From positions 361,001 to 425,000 of the forward strand of contig NZ_CP015583.1 in the NCBI RefSeq assembly GCF_001941945.1: 64,000 bases of DNA, in the 5' to 3' direction. Under the pieces are notes generated by a model. That model did not search any database. It was given only the letters and a program-made list of their open reading frames with translations, and had not been told where the DNA came from. The stretch is from Roseomonas gilardii (GTDB lineage: Bacteria; Pseudomonadota; Alphaproteobacteria; Acetobacterales; Acetobacteraceae). A program made the position numbers and the translations under genes. Of the stretch, positions 37,215 to 45,922 are shown piece by piece (the stretch's first letter is position 1; each line of letters begins with the position of its first letter).

Positions 37215-37554
37215 GGCGGCCCGCCGGGGGAGAGGCGCCGCCTCTTGCCCCGGACCCTCTCTCCGCTGTGGACCGAAGCCGGTCCTCGGACCCCGGGCTT
37301 TGGTTGGAGCTGGTGGTGGCTGTCAGCCTGATGCCTGATCCCCGGAGAGCACGCGGAAAGGCGGGGCTCCCCGGAAAGAAGGACACCCTGGCCGCGCTCG
37401 CGGCACCGGCAGCCCGCCGGAGAGCATGGCTCTCCGGCGCGATCGGGCCGCAGGAAGAAGCAGCCAATGGGGTCCAGGGCGCGAAGCGTCCTGGCGGATA
37501 AGGGGGGCCGGGGGAAAAGGCAGAGCCTTTCCCCCGGGTCAGCGCAACGCCAGA
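37215..37554 (-). repeat. interspersed repeat with hairpin ends, full copy 2 (inverted)
   Basis: The reverse complement aligns end to end with 26436-26778. Shared blocks are TCTGGCGTTGCGC, the GGGGGAAAGGC hairpin, TATCCGCCAGGA, the GCGCCGGAG..CTCCGGCG hairpin, AAGCCCGGGGTCCG and GACCGGCTTCGGTCC, then the GAGAGG-type end hairpin. The centre (about 37325-37400) is not conserved. It fills most of the 530-base gap between the peptide-binding protein and nhaA, which holds no gene. Confidence 0.75.
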
Positions 37555-37700
37555 GACGCGGAATGGGCAAGCCGCTATCCGCAGCGCCTCGGGGTGTCCC
37601 ACTGAACCTTGGCCGGGCCGGTTCGTTGCACCCGCTGGACACCTCTGGCGGCGGTCGCCCGCCCGCCCGAGGGTGACGGCAGGTCGAGAAGGAAGCCCGG

Positions 37701-39194
37701 TTGCCCAAGATCCCGCCCCGTTTGCACGGGAAGCTCCGGGCCCGCGCGCATCACTCCCGCTTCGCGCGCCACTATTTCCAGAACATTGCACCCTTGTTCT
37801 TCGCGCCGGAGGTTGCCGGCGGTCCTTTGCTGATTGCCACGGCCGTTGCCATCGTGGCGATGAACTCCCCCTGGGCCGAGGCCTATGCGGCCTTCTGGCA
37901 GACGCCGCTCGCCTTTTCCTTCGGTGGGTCGGAACTCCGCTACAGCCTCGCCGAATGGGCGAACGAGGCGCTGCTGCCGGTCTTCTTCTTCGGCATCGGC
38001 GTCGAGGTGAAGCGGGAGCTGACCAAGGGCCTGCTCTCGGAGCGCGCCACCGCCGCCTTCCCCTTCTTCGGTGCCCTCGGCGGGCTGCTCGTGCCCGTGC
38101 TGATCTACCTCGCCTTCAACATGGGCGGGGAGGGGCAGCGCGGCTGGGGCATTCCCGTCACCATGGACACCGCCTTCGCCCTGGGCATTCTCGGCTTCGC
38201 CGGCCATCGCATGCCCCGCATCCTCCGCGTCCTGCTGATGGCCTTCTCCGCGGTGGACGATGTCGGCGGGCTGCTGGTCATCGCCTTCGCCTATACGCCC
38301 GATGTCCGGCTCTGGCCGCTGCTGGGCGCACTGCTCGCCTATGCCGCCGTGCTGGGCCTGATCCGGACAGGGGTGATCTCCAGCGTCCCCTATGTGCTGC
38401 TCGGCGTGGTCGTCTGGTTCCTGATGCAGCAGGCCCATGTGCATGCCACCCTGGCCGGCGTCGCCCTGGGCTTCCTGGTGCCCACCAGCCCCCGCGTCTC
38501 GCCCGGCAGCTTCGCCAGCAAGGTGCGCCACCCCTTGCGCCTCTTCCGCCGTGCCCGCCGTCAGATCGAATCCGACTCGCAGGAAAGGAAGCAAGAGGGC
38601 CATGAGGATGCCGCCCGCGCCCTCGGCACCCTCAGCGAGCTCTCGGACGCGACCTACGAAGCCGCCGAGCGCGTCCTGGCCGTCGCCAATCCCTGGATCA
38701 CCTTCGTGGTCCTGCCACTCTTTGCCCTGTCCAATGCCGGGATCGCCATCTCGCCCGACCTGCTGCGCGACGCCGTGGCCAGCCCCATCGCGCTGGGCAT
38801 CGTGGCGGGCCTGCTGCTGGGCAAGCCGGTGGGCTTCCTCGGCGCCACCTGGCTTGCCTGCCGTGCCGGGCTCGCCCGCCTGCCGGAAGGGACAAGCTGG
38901 GCCATGATCACCGCCCTGGGCATCCTGGCCGGCATCGGCTTCACCGTTTCGCTCTTCATCACGGAACTCGCCTTCGGCGGCAGCCGGTACGAGGAACTGG
39001 CCAGGATCGCGGTCCTCGCTTCCTCCCTGGCAGCGGGCCTGCTCGGCTATGTCACGCTGCGCTGGGCCCTGCCTGCCGCCGGCGATGCCGATGCCGATGC
39101 CAGGGAGAATGGCGACCGTGCGGACTGGCCGAACGGAGCGGATTCCGGACAGGTGAGGTCGCCTGCCCGGGTGAAGATGTTCAGGAAACAATAA
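37701..39194 (+). CDS. nhaA: Na+/H+ antiporter NhaA
   Basis: 497 aa inner-membrane antiporter with about twelve helices. 'MNSPWAEAYAAFWQTPLAF' near residue 54, 'EALLPVFFFGIGVEVKRELT' near 90 and 'GWGIPVTMDTAFALGILGF' near 150 are present. The ion-binding aspartate pair is in 'MAFSAVDDVGGLLVIAFAYT' (VDD near 190). 'IGFTVSLFITELAF' is the last conserved helix. The protein is longer than E. coli NhaA (388 aa), with an insertion of charged residues near 285-310 and a C-terminal tail whose last residues are encoded inside a short interspersed repeat. The start is TTG 37701 (AAGGA 7 bases upstream). Confidence 0.95.
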   Translation: MPKIPPRLHGKLRARAHHSRFARHYFQNIAPLFFAPEVAGGPLLIATAVAIVAMNSPWAEAYAAFWQTPLAFSFGGSELRYSLAEWANEALLPVFFFGIGVEVKRELTKGLLSERATAAFPFFGALGGLLVPVLIYLAFNMGGEGQRGWGIPVTMDTAFALGILGFAGHRMPRILRVLLMAFSAVDDVGGLLVIAFAYTPDVRLWPLLGALLAYAAVLGLIRTGVISSVPYVLLGVVVWFLMQQAHVHATLAGVALGFLVPTSPRVSPGSFASKVRHPLRLFRRARRQIESDSQERKQEGHEDAARALGTLSELSDATYEAAERVLAVANPWITFVVLPLFALSNAGIAISPDLLRDAVASPIALGIVAGLLLGKPVGFLGATWLACRAGLARLPEGTSWAMITALGILAGIGFTVSLFITELAFGGSRYEELARIAVLASSLAAGLLGYVTLRWALPAAGDADADARENGDRADWPNGADSGQVRSPARVKMFRKQ

Positions 39195-39234
39195 GCCGGA
39201 GCGGTTGGAGTGAGCCGAAGCGAACGAAGGCCGC
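39173..39234 (+). repeat. short interspersed repeat, copy 1 (overlaps nhaA 3' end)
   Basis: About 62 bases matching 58611-58672. Both begin GAAGATG, share AACAAT, a perfect GGTTGGAGTGAGCCG block and GCGAACG, with a one-base indel. The nhaA stop codon (39192-39194) lies inside it. Confidence 0.6.
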
Positions 39235-39934
39235 TCCAGGCGAAGGCGTTGCGCTGGCAGAGGGTCCGGCTGACCGGCCCGCGGCAGGACGGGCACGGGC
39301 CGCGCTGACGTCCTCCGCCCCGTGCCGGACGGCGGGCAGAGGCGTGGGACGATCCTCTTCCTAGGGGCGAGTCCGTCCAGAGGAGCGCGAAGCCGTCACG
39401 GCCCCGAACGCCGCGCGCCCCTGGCGGCGGCTTTCCGCACCATCCCCTGCACGACCCTTCTCCGCCGATGCCATAGGCACGGCCGATGACCCGTGGGCGA
39501 AGCCTTCGTGAACGCTTCGGTGCGGACGAGCCCGAACCGGCCACAACCATGAGATGAAGAAACCTTCCTCGGCCATCGGGAAGGGATCGGGGAGCGAATG
39601 TCCTGCTTTCCATGTCTCGGCGCATGACCGATTGCGAAGCATGCTCACCATGCGCCAGATCACCTGACGCAGTGGTTGCATCTCCGTAAGGCCGAAGCCG
39701 GCAGCGGCAGGCCCAACCTTGTTGGTTCCACGATGCAGAAAGAGTATTGCGAAAAATAGCACACGTAATAATAGATCATAATAACTGCAAATCAATCATG
39801 AGTAGTTTATAGATCAATAAAGACACTTTAATATTGCGAAAGAAATCTATTTTACGTGCAACGAGATGTTCGTCCCCGTTCCGTCCTGCTGGACTGAATG
39901 GTCATCGCTGAGAGCATGAAAAGGAAAAAAGACC
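39195..39934. other. long intergenic region upstream of the desaturase
   Basis: 740 bases. 39195-39234 finishes the short repeat. 39235-39720 is GC-rich with no supported gene; a minus-strand frame at 39361-39795 has no ribosome binding site or family resemblance. 39730-39870 is the most AT-rich stretch of the window and probably holds the desaturase promoter and its leader. Confidence 0.5.
39747..39774 (+). promoter_or_regulatory. possible sigma70-type promoter for the desaturase
   Basis: TTGCGA, 16-base spacer, TAATAG, inside an AT-rich tract about 160 bases before the desaturase start. This is a match by eye only; the tract contains other TTGCGA and TATTTTA combinations. Confidence 0.3.
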
Positions 39935-41137
39935 ATGTCCTTCCTCCCCAACCGCCAGTCCCTGAACCGCCCCAACCTCGCCCAGGGCCTGGAAACCGCC
40001 ACCTTCCTGCGCGATGACCCTCGCGCCCACATGGCGGCCCGCCTCCCGGCCTCCCTGCAACCCCTGTTGACGCTGATCACCGCCAAGCCGGCCCCCGGCG
40101 AGGAAACGCCCGAGCGCTCGCCCATCGCCTTCGTGGCCGGCGGCCTCCTGGCCATGCTCATCGGCGCGGGGCTGAGCGCCGCCGCCATCGCCGTGGCGAT
40201 GCCGCTCTGGCTGGCCGGCCTGCTGCTCTTCGCCGGGCTGACCGCCACCGCCTCCGGCCTCGGCCTCTACCAGGTCGTGGTCTTCCACCACTGCTCGCAT
40301 GGCACCGTCTTCTCGACACGGGAGCGCAACCGCACCGTCGGCCGCCTAGTGTCCAGCCTGCTGCTCTTCGCCCGGTTCGAGGACTACCAGCGCGAGCACA
40401 TGCTGCATCACAGCGCCAACAAGATGCTGACCGACGAGGACGAGTTCACCGGCTTCGTCTTCGGCGTCTGCCGGCTGGAGCCGGGCGTGAGCAAGCGTGA
40501 GCTGTGGCGCCGGGTGGTCACCAACCTCGTCTCGCCGCTCTTCCACGCCCGCTTCCTGCGCCGTCGCGTCCGGGCTGCCATGTTCGGCCAGGACCGGCAG
40601 CACAACTGGATGAGCCGCTCGGCCTACCTCGCCGCCTTCGCCCTGGCCGCCGCGACCGGCACGATGACCGAGTTCCTGGTGGCCTGGATCCTGCCGCTCA
40701 CCGTGCTGCTGCAGATCGCGACCGTCTTCCGCATCCTCTGCGAGCACCGCTTCCCTGAGCCGGATCTGATCGCCGCCCGTGGCAAGGCCTTCGTTTGCGC
40801 CTCCACCACCGGCGTCTTCCCCGGCGCCATGCCTCCGGAGGCGCGTGCCAACAGCCTACGCGGCATCCTGGCCTGGGCGCTGTGGTGGGCCAACATGCTG
40901 ACCGTCACGGTGTTCTCGCGCGCCTTCGTGCTGGTCGGCGACGCTCCCTGCCACGACTTCCACCATCGCCGCCCGGCCAACCGCAAGTGGACCAGCTACG
41001 CCCATGCGCGGCAGCAGGATTCCGACGCCGGCTCCCCCGGCTTCCCGGTGGGCTACACCGAGAACTGGGGCCTGATCCGCGCCGTGGACAGCAACCTCGC
41101 CACCCTCGCCGCGACCCCGCCGGGCCTGGTGCATTGA
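39935..41137 (+). CDS. membrane fatty acid desaturase
   Basis: 400 aa di-iron membrane enzyme. Three histidine clusters are visible: 'VVFHHCSHGTVF' near residue 118, 'REHMLHHSANK' near 150 and 'CHDFHHRRP' near 342. Helices lie between ('AGGLLAMLIGAGLSAAAIAV', 'LLLFAGLTATASGLGLYQVV', 'LVAWILPLTVLLQIATVFRI'). The family inserts double bonds into acyl chains of membrane lipids (or hydroxylates carotenoids or similar lipids). The regiospecificity cannot be read. Its position near the capsule lipid operon may be coincidental. The preceding 740-base leader suggests complex control, for example by temperature. Confidence 0.88.
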   Translation: MSFLPNRQSLNRPNLAQGLETATFLRDDPRAHMAARLPASLQPLLTLITAKPAPGEETPERSPIAFVAGGLLAMLIGAGLSAAAIAVAMPLWLAGLLLFAGLTATASGLGLYQVVVFHHCSHGTVFSTRERNRTVGRLVSSLLLFARFEDYQREHMLHHSANKMLTDEDEFTGFVFGVCRLEPGVSKRELWRRVVTNLVSPLFHARFLRRRVRAAMFGQDRQHNWMSRSAYLAAFALAAATGTMTEFLVAWILPLTVLLQIATVFRILCEHRFPEPDLIAARGKAFVCASTTGVFPGAMPPEARANSLRGILAWALWWANMLTVTVFSRAFVLVGDAPCHDFHHRRPANRKWTSYAHARQQDSDAGSPGFPVGYTENWGLIRAVDSNLATLAATPPGLVH

Positions 41138-41162
41138 GCGGCGCCCTCCCCATGGGGGCCAA

Positions 41163-41199
41163 GGCTACGCCACCGGCGCGGTGCGTCGGCGGCGTAGCC
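41163..41199. terminator. bidirectional hairpin between convergent genes
   Basis: GGCTACGCC (41163-41171) pairs perfectly with GGCGTAGCC (41191-41199). The stem is extended by flanking C-rich/G-rich complementarity (CCCC..GGGG). It sits between the stops of the desaturase and the kinase gene. Confidence 0.55.
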
Positions 41200-41225
41200 T
41201 CCCCCCGTGGGGCTCGCCGTCCGCC

Positions 41226-42683
41226 TCAGCCCTGCGGCGGCCCGCCCGCGGCGACGCAGTCCGCGGGCAGGACGATGGTGATGGTGGTGCCGATGCCAGG
41301 CTCGCTCTCGATCTGCAGGAAGCCGCCATGCGCCTCGGCCAGGCCCTTGGCGATCGGCAGGCCCAGCCCGGTGCCGGTCGAGGACCGGCTGAACGGGTCG
41401 CCCACCTGCCGGAAGGGCTCCAGCGCGCGCGGGATGTCTTCCGCCGCGATGCCCACGCCGTTGTCGCGGACCCGCAGACGCAGCCCCTGGCCCTCCTGGC
41501 AGCGTGCCTCCAGCACCACCCGGCCCCCCGGCGCCGTGAAGCGCATGGCGTTGCTGAGCAGGTTGTCCAGGATCTGCCGGAACCGTGTCCGGTCCACCCG
41601 GATCCACCAGACCTCCTCCGGCAGGTCGCAGGTCACCTCGACCTCCCGCTCGGCGGCGGTGCCGGCCGTGGCGCCCGTCACCTCCTTCAGCAGGTCGTTC
41701 AGCGGCAGCCAGCGCCGGCCCAGCGTCGTGCGCCCCCGCGCCAAGCTGGAATAGTCCAGGATCTCGTTGATCAGCGCCAGCAGGTGCTTGGCCGAGTTCA
41801 GGATGTGCCGGTTGTACTCGCCCCGCTCATGCACCGTGGGCTCGTAGCCGGAGCCCGTCGCCATCATCTCGGAAAAGCCGATGATCGCGTTCAGCGGCGT
41901 GCGCAGCTCGTGCGTCAGCGTCGCCAGGAAGCGCGACCGCGTGGAACTCGCCTCCTCCGCCTGCGCCTTGGCCAGCCGCAGTTCCGCCTCGGACCGCTTG
42001 CGCAGCAGCACATCGATATAGACGGACAGCGCGCCCTCGATCAGCTCCTGGTCCGCCTCCTCGAAGGGGCGGCTGACATTGCTTTCCGACTGGTTGCCGA
42101 GGATCAGCGCCATCCCCGTCGCCGCGTCATAGGCCCAGAGGACATAGGGCAGGCGCAGGATGCCGGTCAGCTCATAGGCCGGCGTTTCCAGCCGGGTGCG
42201 GGAGGTGGTGAAGAAGAAGGGCGGCGGCGCCGGCACAAAGATCTCCCCCGCCACCGGGGGGTGGCCGGCCGGGGCTCCCACGGCTCCCCCAACATGCGGC
42301 CCCCCGGCGGGGCTCCCCGCAGGGCCGCCGGGCGGCAGGCCCAGCGAATGCGTGACGCGGAAGCGCTGGCTGCCGCGCGGGGTCTCCTGCAGCAGCGCCG
42401 CGCGGTCGCAGATCGTGTTGTCCACCACGATCTCCAGCATCGGCTCGCCGATATCCTCGGGCGCGCTGCCATGATCGGCCAGGCGATAGGCTTCGCGGAT
42501 CAGCTTCGCCACGGTGCGGGAACGCCGCGCCTCGCGGAAGGCCTGGCTCTGCTCCTCCTGCAGCCGCAGCAGCCGCGCCCCCAGCGCGTTGCATTCGCGC
42601 CGGTAATAGGCGAGCTCGCGCTCCAGCTGCCCGTCCGCAGCCGGGCTCTGACCGGCGCCCTGGGACGGGAAGATCCCGTTCAC
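41226..42683 (-). CDS. sensor histidine kinase, cytoplasmic, GAF-like sensory domain
   Basis: 485 aa. An N-terminal coiled coil (residues about 18-55) leads into a GAF-like domain (60-230). That domain is interrupted by a glycine/proline-rich insertion at about 116-146. Then come HisKA with phospho-accepting His258 in 'FLATLTHELRTPLNAIIGF' and a HATPase domain with 'QILDNLLSNAMRF' (N-box), 'VRDNGVGIAAEDIP' and 'TGTGLGLPIAKGLAE' (G-boxes). No membrane helix is seen, so it senses in the cytoplasm. Its start overlaps the stop of the FIST gene by 4 bases (ATGA). The two are translationally coupled, and the FIST protein is probably its sensory partner. No response regulator is adjacent. Confidence 0.92.
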   Translation of the reverse strand: MNGIFPSQGAGQSPAADGQLERELAYYRRECNALGARLLRLQEEQSQAFREARRSRTVAKLIREAYRLADHGSAPEDIGEPMLEIVVDNTICDRAALLQETPRGSQRFRVTHSLGLPPGGPAGSPAGGPHVGGAVGAPAGHPPVAGEIFVPAPPPFFFTTSRTRLETPAYELTGILRLPYVLWAYDAATGMALILGNQSESNVSRPFEEADQELIEGALSVYIDVLLRKRSEAELRLAKAQAEEASSTRSRFLATLTHELRTPLNAIIGFSEMMATGSGYEPTVHERGEYNRHILNSAKHLLALINEILDYSSLARGRTTLGRRWLPLNDLLKEVTGATAGTAAEREVEVTCDLPEEVWWIRVDRTRFRQILDNLLSNAMRFTAPGGRVVLEARCQEGQGLRLRVRDNGVGIAAEDIPRALEPFRQVGDPFSRSSTGTGLGLPIAKGLAEAHGGFLQIESEPGIGTTITIVLPADCVAAGGPPQG

Positions 42684-43954
42684 GCCGCCCGCCGTCGCAG
42701 CACGACCAGCACGCCGGTCCAGTCGAGCGGCCGGCTGTAGCCGTCGAAGGGCGCCACCTCCACGCCGGAATAGAAGCCGCCGAAGGGTACGCCCGGCGGC
42801 AGGCCCCGCAGCACCATCTCCGCCTCCTCGACCGGCGAGCCCGATCGCGCGCTGCCACGGCCCGCGCAGTCGATGTAGAAGCCCAGCAGCGCTTCCGGCG
42901 CCGCCAGCGAATCCCGCAGCGCCGCCACGCCCTGCTCCACCGAATCGAGCATCAGCATGTTGTCGCGGCCCATGATCTGCACCCGGGCGCCGCGCGCGAA
43001 ATCCGGCTCGAACAGCGTCACCGAGCCGGTTTCCGGATTGGCCCGCAGGATCAGCCGGTTGACGTAGTCGTTCTCGTCATAGGCGCCGAAGGGGTCGCCC
43101 TGCTTCTGGCCCAGCGTCGCCATCAGCGACAGTTCCTGCCCCCGCGCCGCGCCGAGCGAGAGGCCCAGCATCCGCTCGATCACGCCCAGAGCCGGCTGTC
43201 CGTCCAGCTCATAGACCTCGGCGCCGTCGATGCGGGTGATCTCCATGAAAGTGCTGACGGGCCGGCAGCCATGCAGGATCGCCGTCTCCATCGTCACCTC
43301 CGGCGGGAAGACCAGCGCCAGCGCGATATGCTTGCGCACCGAATCCCCGTCGAAGACCCAGGCATCGGTCAGGTTCATGTCGGTCAGCAGCCCGCCGCCG
43401 ACGAGCTGGATGCGATGCCCGCCCAGCCCTTCGTGCAGGCCCTGCACGATCAGGCTCGCCGGATGCAGCCGCAGCGGCGCCCGGCTGGCCACGCTGTCGA
43501 AGAGCAGCAGCACGCTCGCATCCGCGGCCGCCATGGCGCGGATGCGCTCGCCCAGCACCCGGCCGCCCTGGTGCTCGTCGGGTTGCAGTTCCGCCGAGAC
43601 CACCGCCGGCACTGGCGCCCCCTCGCCGAAGGCGATCACCAGCAGTTCCAGCCCGCTATAGCCGAAGGCGTCGCGCGCGATGGCCCCGGCCGCCGCGCCG
43701 CCCACCACCGGCACGGCGCCATAGGCCGCCCGCAGAGCCGCCAGCACCACCTCGCCATCCAGCTTGCCGCCGCAGAAGACCAGCAGGAAAGCAGGCCGCA
43801 TCGCGCCGAGATCGGCAATGCAGCGTTCCGCGGCCACGGCGGCATCGCCATGCCGCCGGCAGGCGACGCGGATCAAGGGCGGGTCTCCGCCAAGGGGAAA
43901 AGGCTCATCGGAAACACCCAGATGCGCGGCAACGGATGCGGCGCGCGTCACCAT
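42680..43954 (-). CDS. FIST-domain sensory protein
   Basis: About 424 aa. The FIST N domain covers roughly residues 30-225: 'PAFLLVFCGGKLDGEVVLAA', 'VPVVGGAAAGAIARDAFGYS', then 'GHRIQLVGGGLLTDMNLTDA'. The FIST C domain covers 225-400: 'ARGQELSLMATLGQKQGDPF', then 'EALLGFYIDCAGRGSA'. The last segment, 'GLPPGVPFGGFYSGVEVAPF', is the conserved G-x-Y-x-x-G-E-type end of FIST C. FIST proteins are thought to bind small ligands, perhaps amino acids, and pair with signalling proteins. Here the partner is the overlapping histidine kinase. ATG 43954 is chosen; an extension upstream is arginine-rich and unlikely. It is divergent from the capsule glycosyltransferase gene. Confidence 0.87.
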   Translation of the reverse strand: MVTRAASVAAHLGVSDEPFPLGGDPPLIRVACRRHGDAAVAAERCIADLGAMRPAFLLVFCGGKLDGEVVLAALRAAYGAVPVVGGAAAGAIARDAFGYSGLELLVIAFGEGAPVPAVVSAELQPDEHQGGRVLGERIRAMAAADASVLLLFDSVASRAPLRLHPASLIVQGLHEGLGGHRIQLVGGGLLTDMNLTDAWVFDGDSVRKHIALALVFPPEVTMETAILHGCRPVSTFMEITRIDGAEVYELDGQPALGVIERMLGLSLGAARGQELSLMATLGQKQGDPFGAYDENDYVNRLILRANPETGSVTLFEPDFARGARVQIMGRDNMLMLDSVEQGVAALRDSLAAPEALLGFYIDCAGRGSARSGSPVEEAEMVLRGLPPGVPFGGFYSGVEVAPFDGYSRPLDWTGVLVVLRRRAA

Positions 43955-44100
43955 AGACTGAATCGGTCCCGGCCAGGACCACCTGTCACCGCACGCGGCG
44001 AGCGTGGCGCCGCATGGAACACCCCTTCTCCTCCCATGGAGCCGTTCTCGCCACAACCCCGGACCTCCGCGCGTGGCAACGTGAGGTCACAGTGGGAGCG

Positions 44101-44175
44101 GAATCATACCCACTCCATATTGCAATGCAGAAGAAATACTTCCTTAAGGTTGTAATTAACGTTTATGATACACCC
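44101..44175 (+). promoter_or_regulatory. AT-rich promoter region of the capsule operon
   Basis: A sharp AT-rich pocket upstream of the GT4 gene at 44228, in the 273-base gap from the divergent FIST gene. TATGAT at 44164-44169 is a plausible -10 box; no good -35 is seen at the right spacing. CTTAAG and TTAATTAA-like runs lie in the same pocket. Confidence 0.4.
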
Positions 44176-44227
44176 ATAGAGGGATGGACCGGTTGGTGCA
44201 TGCCCCTGAACCGACAGGAGCGCCAAG

Positions 44228-45913
44228 ATGGATGCCACGCCATCGGTTCTCGACCGGCAATGGTCCCTGGTCCAGCCCCTCCGCGCGGAAAGCGGCGAGG
44301 GTTTCCATGCGGCTCCGGGTGTGGTGCTGGACATCTCCCGCCTGCTCGCCCGCGGCCGCAAAGTCGCACCCTCCGGGATCGATCGGGTCGAACTCGCCTA
44401 TGCGCGCCGCTGGGCGGCCATGCCGGAGGACCGTTGCGTCTTCGTGGCTGGCGCCCTGTCCGGCGCCTGGTCCGTGCTGCCTCGCCGTGCGGTGGAGGAG
44501 CTGGTGGCGGCCCTCTCCATCTCCTGGTGCGGCACGCCCGCCGCTCCTCCGCCTCCCTGGTTCCCGCACGGTCCGTCCATGGCCGGAGGGGGGGCCGGAG
44601 GGGAGGGCTGGCAGGATCGCTGGGAAAGCCAGGACGAGATCCAGGCCGGGATGCAGCGGGAGGCGCAGCGGGACGCGGAACGGATCGCCACCCGCCTCCG
44701 CCTGCTCGCCGGCCTGGGCCTCGGCGCCGGGCAGCTCGCTCCCCGCCTCGGTCGCCTGGGCGCTCGCCGCGCCTTCCTGTTGGTCTCCCACCGGGCGCTG
44801 GAACGGCCCGGCCCGATCCAGGCGATGCGGGCCCGGGGCTGCGCCTTCGTGCCGCTGATCCATGACCTGATCCCCGCGACCCATCCGGAATATGCCCGTC
44901 CGGGACAGTCGGCGCGGCACCTGCGGCGGATCGACACCACCGCCCGCCTCGCCGATGGGGTGATCGTGAATTCCACCGACACCGCCGAGGTGCTGGCCCC
45001 CCATCTGCGCATCCGCCCGGTGCCCCCGCCGGTGATCGTGGCCCCCCTTGGCATCGAGACCACCGGCGTCGTGAGCGCCATGGGCCAGGGGGTCGTGACC
45101 CAAGACATCGTGACCCAGGGCGCCGTGACCCAGGGCGCCGTGATCCAGGGTGTCGGCGCGCGGTCCCTGCGGCACGCCGCCGCCACTGCCGAACGGCCTG
45201 GCGGACCGGCCCCCTATTTTGTCACCCTCGGCACCATCGAGCCTCGCAAGAACCACCTGCTGCTTCTGCATCTCTGGCGCGACTTCGTGCGCGCCGGCGC
45301 CGCCGGCCTTGGCGGCCCGGTGCCGCGCCTGCTGATCATCGGACGGCGTGGCTGGGAGAACGAGAACATCATCGACATCCTGGAGCGCAGCGCCGTCCTG
45401 CGCGGGACGGTCGAGGAACTCGGTCAGCTCTCCGACACCCGGATGGCCGCGCTGCTGAGCGGTGCCCGGGCGCTGCTCTTCCCCTCCTTCGTGGAGGGCT
45501 ACGGCCTGCCGCTGGCCGAGGCCCTGGCCCTCGGCGTGCCGGCGATCTGTTCCGACCTGCCCGCGCTGCGCGAGGTCGGAGGCCCGGTGCCGCATTATCT
45601 CGACCCGCTGGACGGCGCCGGCTGGCGCGCCGCGATCCTGGACTATGCCCGGCCCGGCAGTGCCGCCCGCGCCGCCCAGGCCACCCGGCTGCAGAACTGG
45701 CGGCCGCCGGGCTGGGACTCCCATTTCCGCCAGGTGGACGCCATGCTGGAGCATGTGACCCGTCCCCGGCCCGGCAGCGGGTCCGCCGCCTCGCCTCCTG
45801 CCACGGCCTTTCGCCGCTGGCCCGGCTGGCGCACCACCGCAACCCCGGAAATCTCTTCCGCATCCGGAAAAATTTCCTGGGTTCCCCTCGCAACCCACGG
45901 ATACGCAACGTAA
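44228..45913 (+). CDS. glycosyltransferase family 4 protein
   Basis: 561 aa GT-B glycosyltransferase, probably cytoplasmic, building part of the capsular polysaccharide. The N-domain shows 'VVLDISRLLARGRKVAPSGI' followed by 'DRVELAYARRW', and 'FVPLIHDLIPATHPEYARPG' near residue 218. The C-domain has 'YFVTLGTIEPRKNHLLLLHL' near 330, 'LLIIGRRGWENENIIDIL' near 365 and the donor-site E-x7-E block 'LFPSFVEGYGLPLAEALALG' near 420. A 15-bp tandem repeat encodes a (V-T-Q-G-A)-type linker at residues about 289-308. The last 40 residues look disordered. The PKS gene starts 10 bases downstream, so they are probably co-transcribed. Sugar specificity is unknown. Confidence 0.9.
   Translation: MDATPSVLDRQWSLVQPLRAESGEGFHAAPGVVLDISRLLARGRKVAPSGIDRVELAYARRWAAMPEDRCVFVAGALSGAWSVLPRRAVEELVAALSISWCGTPAAPPPPWFPHGPSMAGGGAGGEGWQDRWESQDEIQAGMQREAQRDAERIATRLRLLAGLGLGAGQLAPRLGRLGARRAFLLVSHRALERPGPIQAMRARGCAFVPLIHDLIPATHPEYARPGQSARHLRRIDTTARLADGVIVNSTDTAEVLAPHLRIRPVPPPVIVAPLGIETTGVVSAMGQGVVTQDIVTQGAVTQGAVIQGVGARSLRHAAATAERPGGPAPYFVTLGTIEPRKNHLLLLHLWRDFVRAGAAGLGGPVPRLLIIGRRGWENENIIDILERSAVLRGTVEELGQLSDTRMAALLSGARALLFPSFVEGYGLPLAEALALGVPAICSDLPALREVGGPVPHYLDPLDGAGWRAAILDYARPGSAARAAQATRLQNWRPPGWDSHFRQVDAMLEHVTRPRPGSGSAASPPATAFRRWPGWRTTATPEISSASGKISWVPLATHGYAT
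45092..45151 (+). repeat. 15-bp tandem repeat, four units, in frame inside the GT4 gene
   Basis: Four consecutive 15-base units related to GCCGTGACCCAGGGC, encoding VVTQD-IVTQG-AVTQG-AVIQG. Units 2 and 3 differ at two bases. It lies in the linker between the two Rossmann-like domains, where unit number changes would keep the frame. Confidence 0.8.
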
Positions 45914-45922
45914 GATTGCGGA

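Noticed and set aside
39361-39795. A 144-codon minus-strand frame in the desaturase leader
   Set aside because: No ribosome binding site or recognisable domain; composition shifts strongly within it.
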